From Segatella hominis (GTDB lineage Bacteria; Bacteroidota; Bacteroidia; Bacteroidales; Bacteroidaceae), in contig NZ_CP137559.1 in assembly GCF_019249725.2 (NCBI RefSeq), positions 3,557,001 through 3,621,000 of the forward strand: 64,000 nucleotides of DNA, written 5' to 3'. Positions within the stretch are counted from its first letter, which is position 1. Each line of letters starts with the position of its first letter. Both the position numbers and the translations under genes were made by a program. This document shows, piece by piece, positions 60,703 through 64,000 of the stretch. A model generated the notes under the pieces. That model was not told where the DNA came from, made no database searches, and worked only from the letters and a program-made list of their open reading frames with translations.

Positions 60703-60766
60703 GTACTTCTCACAAAGTATTTGTTATACCACGCAGAGTCTTTTTCAGCCTTTTCTGTTACTTTTG
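60702..60766 (+). promoter_or_regulatory. Esterase operon promoter with paired 17-bp boxes
   Basis: Distal box GGTACTTCTCACAAAGT (60702-60718), 4-bp gap, proximal box GTTATACCACGCAGAGT (60723-60739), 19 bp, then TACTTTTG (60759-60766). The proximal box shares 15 of 17 bases with the xus operon box. Confidence 0.75.
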
Positions 60767-60835
60767 CCATCAGATTAGAGAAACAACTCAATCTTATAAC
60801 ATGATTTATTAACTTAATAACAAATTGTAAAGCTT

Positions 60836-61768
60836 ATGAAAAAGTTATTTACTTTGATTGTAGCAGCTTTCATGGCTGTAAGTGTGAATGCTCAGACAGA
60901 GACTCCTCTTGTTTTGGGTGGTGGCTGGAATGCCGGTTTTGCCGGCGATGCTGATGTTTATGACTTCACTATCTCCAAGCAGTGGGGTGCAGCAGAGTTT
61001 GCCTGCAACGTCAACTCTGCAGATTATCCTAAGTATATCCTCGAGTTCGAAGAGCCGCTTCCTGCCAACTGCCAGGTAAACTATACTTGGAAGGCTTCTG
61101 CTGATGCTGAAGGCGATCCAACTCCTGCTTATGGTCGTGCTGTGGGCGATGGAACTACCAAGAAGTTTGAGCTTTCTTTCGACCAGGAGCATCCTTACAT
61201 CGTAGGTGTAAGCGTGCAGCATACCGATGAAGAGGAAGTGAACCTGAAGGTGAAGAAGCTGACTCTGGTGGGTGCCGACGCTACTGAAAAGAAAATTGAT
61301 GCCACCTTCACAGGTTGGGCTGGTACTGATAACACCGCAACTTATAAGGGTGTAGTTTCTTTTGATAAACTGTACCAGCAGCTTGCTATCAATGGCTTGG
61401 ATGGCAAGAGCAATGTTACAGTCAAGGTGAAACTGGCTGAGCCAACTCCAAATGTTCAGATGTGTGTAGATTACGAGGATAAGACATCTGAGTGGCCTTC
61501 ATTCAACGGCAGCGATGAGATTACTTTCACCACCAAGGAAGGTGTAGCCATCAAGACCGTGGGTATCCAGTATATCGACCCAGAAAATAATCCAGCAAAG
61601 GTTTCTGTGCTCGGTGCCTGGTTGGTTGATACAACTACCGGCATTTCTAAGGTAGAGAATCTGAAGGTTGCTCAGGATGGCAAGTGCTTCAACCTCGCTG
61701 GTCAGCAGGTAGCCAAGGGTTACAAGGGTATCGTGATCAAGAATGGTAAAAAGATGGTTATCAAGTAA
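60836..61768 (+). CDS. Secreted beta-rich protein with a C-terminal sorting-like tail
   Basis: A 310-aa protein with a signal peptide (~1-19, VNAQ). Two similar beta-sandwich-like halves are visible (GGGWNAGFAGDADVYDF near 28; TFTGWAGTDNTATYKGV near 160), which suggests carbohydrate-binding modules. The C-terminus CFNLAGQQVAKGYKGIVIKNGKKMVIK matches the tails of the GH5 and esterase proteins. No catalytic motif was recognised. First gene of the esterase operon under a 17-bp-box promoter, so likely a xylan-binding protein (inferred). Confidence 0.65.
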   Translation: MKKLFTLIVAAFMAVSVNAQTETPLVLGGGWNAGFAGDADVYDFTISKQWGAAEFACNVNSADYPKYILEFEEPLPANCQVNYTWKASADAEGDPTPAYGRAVGDGTTKKFELSFDQEHPYIVGVSVQHTDEEEVNLKVKKLTLVGADATEKKIDATFTGWAGTDNTATYKGVVSFDKLYQQLAINGLDGKSNVTVKVKLAEPTPNVQMCVDYEDKTSEWPSFNGSDEITFTTKEGVAIKTVGIQYIDPENNPAKVSVLGAWLVDTTTGISKVENLKVAQDGKCFNLAGQQVAKGYKGIVIKNGKKMVIK

Positions 61769-61771
61769 CAG

Positions 61772-63232
61772 ATGAAGCGACTTTCAATGCTCGCATCTCT
61801 CCTCATGGTTTTGTGCCTCCAGATGGCGGCACAGACCTGGGAAGAGGTGAAAGTGGGGACTTCTATTCGCAAGACCCTCACTTATGTACCAAAGAATGTA
61901 GAGAAATCACCAGCCTTGGTGATTTCTCTTCATGGTATGAATCAAGACCCAGAGTATCAGCAGAAACAGACGCAATGGAATGCGCTGGCCGATACCGAGG
62001 GTTTTATTGTTACCTATCCGCTGGGTAATAACAGAATGTGGGATACCGGCGGTACGGGTGATGTGAAGTTTGTGGAGGCTATCATGAAGGATATGGAGCT
62101 GAAGCACAATGTGGATAAGAACCGCATCTATCTCTCGGGTTTCTCTATGGGTAGCTGGCTGGGTTATCATTGCCTGGAAACTCTTGGCGATAAAATTGCC
62201 GCTTTCGGACCAGTGAGCGGTGTGGATATCGGTAAGCAGCCTAAAGCTAACCGCAAGGTGCCTATCATGCATATTCACGGAACCGCTGATGATGTGTTCA
62301 AATATACGGGCGATCCTTCTCACATGGCTGGCGGTTATCCTAGCATTGAGGAATATGTAAAGAAGTGGGCTGCCTACGAAGGTTGCGATGTAAGCAATCC
62401 GCAGGTAATCCGTCCTTATCCTGCCGGCAGCACAGGTCCCAAAGCTACACGTACTATATATAATAATGTGAACGATGGAGTAGAGGTGAACCTGATTGCC
62501 ATCGACGGCAAGGGCCACTGGCATTCCAACGAAGCAAACGGTGTGAACTCTACCAAGGAACTCTGGAACTTCTTCAAGCATCATCAGTTGAACCAGCCTT
62601 CGGTACCTGTGGAAAACCGCAACTATTTCATCCGTTACGAGAGTACTGTGGGCGAGAACCTCTGGGACCGTCAGGCTATCTACACCTTGCCAAAGGCTTT
62701 GGAGAAGGGTGCCAAGTATACGCTGACCATGAAGATGAGAACTTCAGCAGATTGCGCTGAACTGGGATTCTGGCCTATCTGGAATGCAAGCGACCACAAG
62801 AACCAGTGGGGTGGAAGTGATGATGTGCAGTATCTGGCAGCCTATCATGTAGAGGCTGGCGACTGGAAGACGCTGACCTGGGATTTCACAGCCAACTTCA
62901 CCTTGGATACCTTCCAGTTTGTATTTGGCAAATACGGTGGTACACTCGATATTGACGACATGGTGTTGGTGAAGGAAGGAACATCAGAGAATCTGATAGC
63001 CAACGCCGATTTCTCAGCCCGCAATATTCAGGGCTGGAGCACCAACTGGAATGGTCCAAGCTATTTTCTTGCCAACGAAGCCTATGCATCAACAGGCATC
63101 GAGAAGCCAGCTGTGGCAACCATGATGAAATCTGCGGATAAGGCATACTACACTCTTCAAGGTGTGAAGGTTATTCGTCCTACCAAGGGTATCTATATCC
63201 ATGGTGGTAAGAAAATCTTGATTAAAGAATAA
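61772..63232 (+). CDS. CE1-type (feruloyl/acetyl xylan) esterase with a binding module
   Basis: A 486-aa secreted protein; signal peptide ~1-20. An alpha/beta-hydrolase domain (~25-275) of the LpqC/feruloyl esterase type with nucleophile Ser125 (GFSMGS), acid candidates Asp173/Asp174 (HGTADD) and His249 (GKGHWH). Residues ~285-445 are a CBM4/9-like beta-sandwich (NYFIRYESTVGENLWDRQAIY...). The last ~30 residues (YYTLQGVKVIRPTKGIYIHGG...) form the shared C-terminal tail. Likely removes ferulate or acetate from xylan. It starts 3 bp after the previous stop. Confidence 0.87.
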   Translation: MKRLSMLASLLMVLCLQMAAQTWEEVKVGTSIRKTLTYVPKNVEKSPALVISLHGMNQDPEYQQKQTQWNALADTEGFIVTYPLGNNRMWDTGGTGDVKFVEAIMKDMELKHNVDKNRIYLSGFSMGSWLGYHCLETLGDKIAAFGPVSGVDIGKQPKANRKVPIMHIHGTADDVFKYTGDPSHMAGGYPSIEEYVKKWAAYEGCDVSNPQVIRPYPAGSTGPKATRTIYNNVNDGVEVNLIAIDGKGHWHSNEANGVNSTKELWNFFKHHQLNQPSVPVENRNYFIRYESTVGENLWDRQAIYTLPKALEKGAKYTLTMKMRTSADCAELGFWPIWNASDHKNQWGGSDDVQYLAAYHVEAGDWKTLTWDFTANFTLDTFQFVFGKYGGTLDIDDMVLVKEGTSENLIANADFSARNIQGWSTNWNGPSYFLANEAYASTGIEKPAVATMMKSADKAYYTLQGVKVIRPTKGIYIHGGKKILIKE

Positions 63233-63259
63233 ACAATTATAAATAAAAAACTGAACGAA

Positions 63260-64000
63260 ATGAATAAATTATCATTCGTGGCATCAATGCTGATGATGTG
63301 CCTCCCGATGACGATGATGGCACAGAAAAACGGGGCGAAGGCGCAGGATAAGCCCGACCCAAACTTTCAGATTTATCTCTGCTTCGGACAGTCGAACATG
63401 GAGGGAAATGCCAATATCGAAGACATCGACCGAACAGGTGTGAATCCAAGATTCATGGCAATGTATGCCGTGGATGATGAAAAGGCTGGATGGAAAAAGG
63501 GACAGTGGCATACCGCAGTCCCTCCGCAGGCAAGACCAACCACTGGCCTTACTCCTGTAGATTATTTCGGAAGAAAGATGGTTGACAATCTGCCCGACAG
63601 CATCAAGGTGGGAACCATCACCGTGGCTGTGGGCGGTGCCAGCATTGACCTCTTCGACAAGCGCACCTGCAAGGCGTACCTGAAGAAGCAGCCCGACTGG
63701 ATGAAGAACTTCGCTTCCCAGTATAACGGCAATCCATACGCCCGACTTATCGAGCTTGCCAAGATAGCCCAGAAGCAGGGTGTCATCAAGGGAATCCTGC
63801 TGCATCAGGGAGAAACCAACAATGGTGATGTCAACTGGCCTAACCGTGTGAAGACCGTGTATAACGATATTCTGAAAGAGTTGCACCTGAAGGCTGAGGA
63901 TGTGCCGCTGCTTGTGGGTGAGACTGTTCGGCAAGACCAGGGCGGAATCTGCTGGAAGCATATCGCCATTGTGGATGATATCGCCAAGACCATCCCTACT
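63260..64000 (+). CDS. CE6/SGNH-type acetyl xylan esterase, 3' truncated by window end
   Basis: An open frame of 247 codons running off the right edge. A signal peptide (~1-22, MMAQ) is followed by an SGNH/SASA-type domain: CFGQSNMEGN with the nucleophile Ser (~44-53), VAVGGASIDLF (~115-125) and LLHQGETN (~182-189). This is the pattern of CE6 acetyl xylan esterases and sialate O-acetylesterase-like enzymes. Any further domain is outside the window. It follows the CE1-type gene by 27 bp, so deacetylation and deferuloylation appear to be coexpressed. Confidence 0.85.
   Translation, partial: MNKLSFVASMLMMCLPMTMMAQKNGAKAQDKPDPNFQIYLCFGQSNMEGNANIEDIDRTGVNPRFMAMYAVDDEKAGWKKGQWHTAVPPQARPTTGLTPVDYFGRKMVDNLPDSIKVGTITVAVGGASIDLFDKRTCKAYLKKQPDWMKNFASQYNGNPYARLIELAKIAQKQGVIKGILLHQGETNNGDVNWPNRVKTVYNDILKELHLKAEDVPLLVGETVRQDQGGICWKHIAIVDDIAKTIPT

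Overview
The window looks like a chromosomal piece of a gut Prevotella/Segatella (Bacteroidota). Promoters repeatedly match the Bacteroidota TTTG-N19/20-TAnnTTTG pattern. There are SusC/SusD pairs, a hybrid two-component regulator, a type V (Mfa-type) fimbrial locus, and a xylan operon in the same gene order as the Prevotella xus system. No rRNA, tRNA, CRISPR array or transposase was seen. All functional calls come from reading the sequence and recalling families; no database search was run.

Layout. 1-8287: the end of a PEP/pyruvate-binding protein, then an RDD gene diverging from a SpoIIM / membrane protein / DUF4129 / DUF4350 / MoxR / DUF58 operon. 8288-12574: a GH43 glycosidase and a FucP-like sugar transporter. 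The promoter of the GH43 gene, with a broken stub of its start, is duplicated in front of the transporter, and the gap between them holds palindromic repeat arrays. 12795-15553: class II aldolase, an unknown lipoprotein, and a thioredoxin-like lipoprotein or periplasmic protein flanked by 23-bp direct repeats. 15762-26536 (minus strand): a seven-gene fimbrial locus (DUF3575, DUF3868/OmpA, Mfa1-type pilin, Mfa2-type anchor, three large accessory/tip lipoproteins), diverging from a membrane-bound LuxR-type regulator at 26941. 27988-37658: housekeeping genes (NAD(P)HX repair, hpt, two small membrane proteins, adk, obgE, pgeF, purH transformylase, rplS) and a split 5'-nucleotidase.

37746-64000 is a large xylan utilisation locus: GH43, the hybrid two-component regulator (xusR-like), GH5, then xusA-xusB-xusC-xusD-xusE-xyn10C, a stand-alone AAA/DUF4143 ATPase with a repeat-built promoter, and an operon of a secreted unknown protein, a CE1-type esterase and a CE6/SGNH-type acetyl esterase that runs off the end. 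The parts fit one pathway: surface xylanase and binding proteins, two SusCD importers, debranching esterases, and GH43 enzymes that finish the oligosaccharides.

The most notable observation is a 17-bp box (GTTACA-N6-AAAGT), usually paired at a 21-bp period, placed exactly 19 bp upstream of the -7 element of four separate promoters in this xylan locus. The geometry is that of AraC half-sites, and the local regulator ends in an AraC-type DNA-binding domain. This looks like the operator code of the hybrid two-component system.
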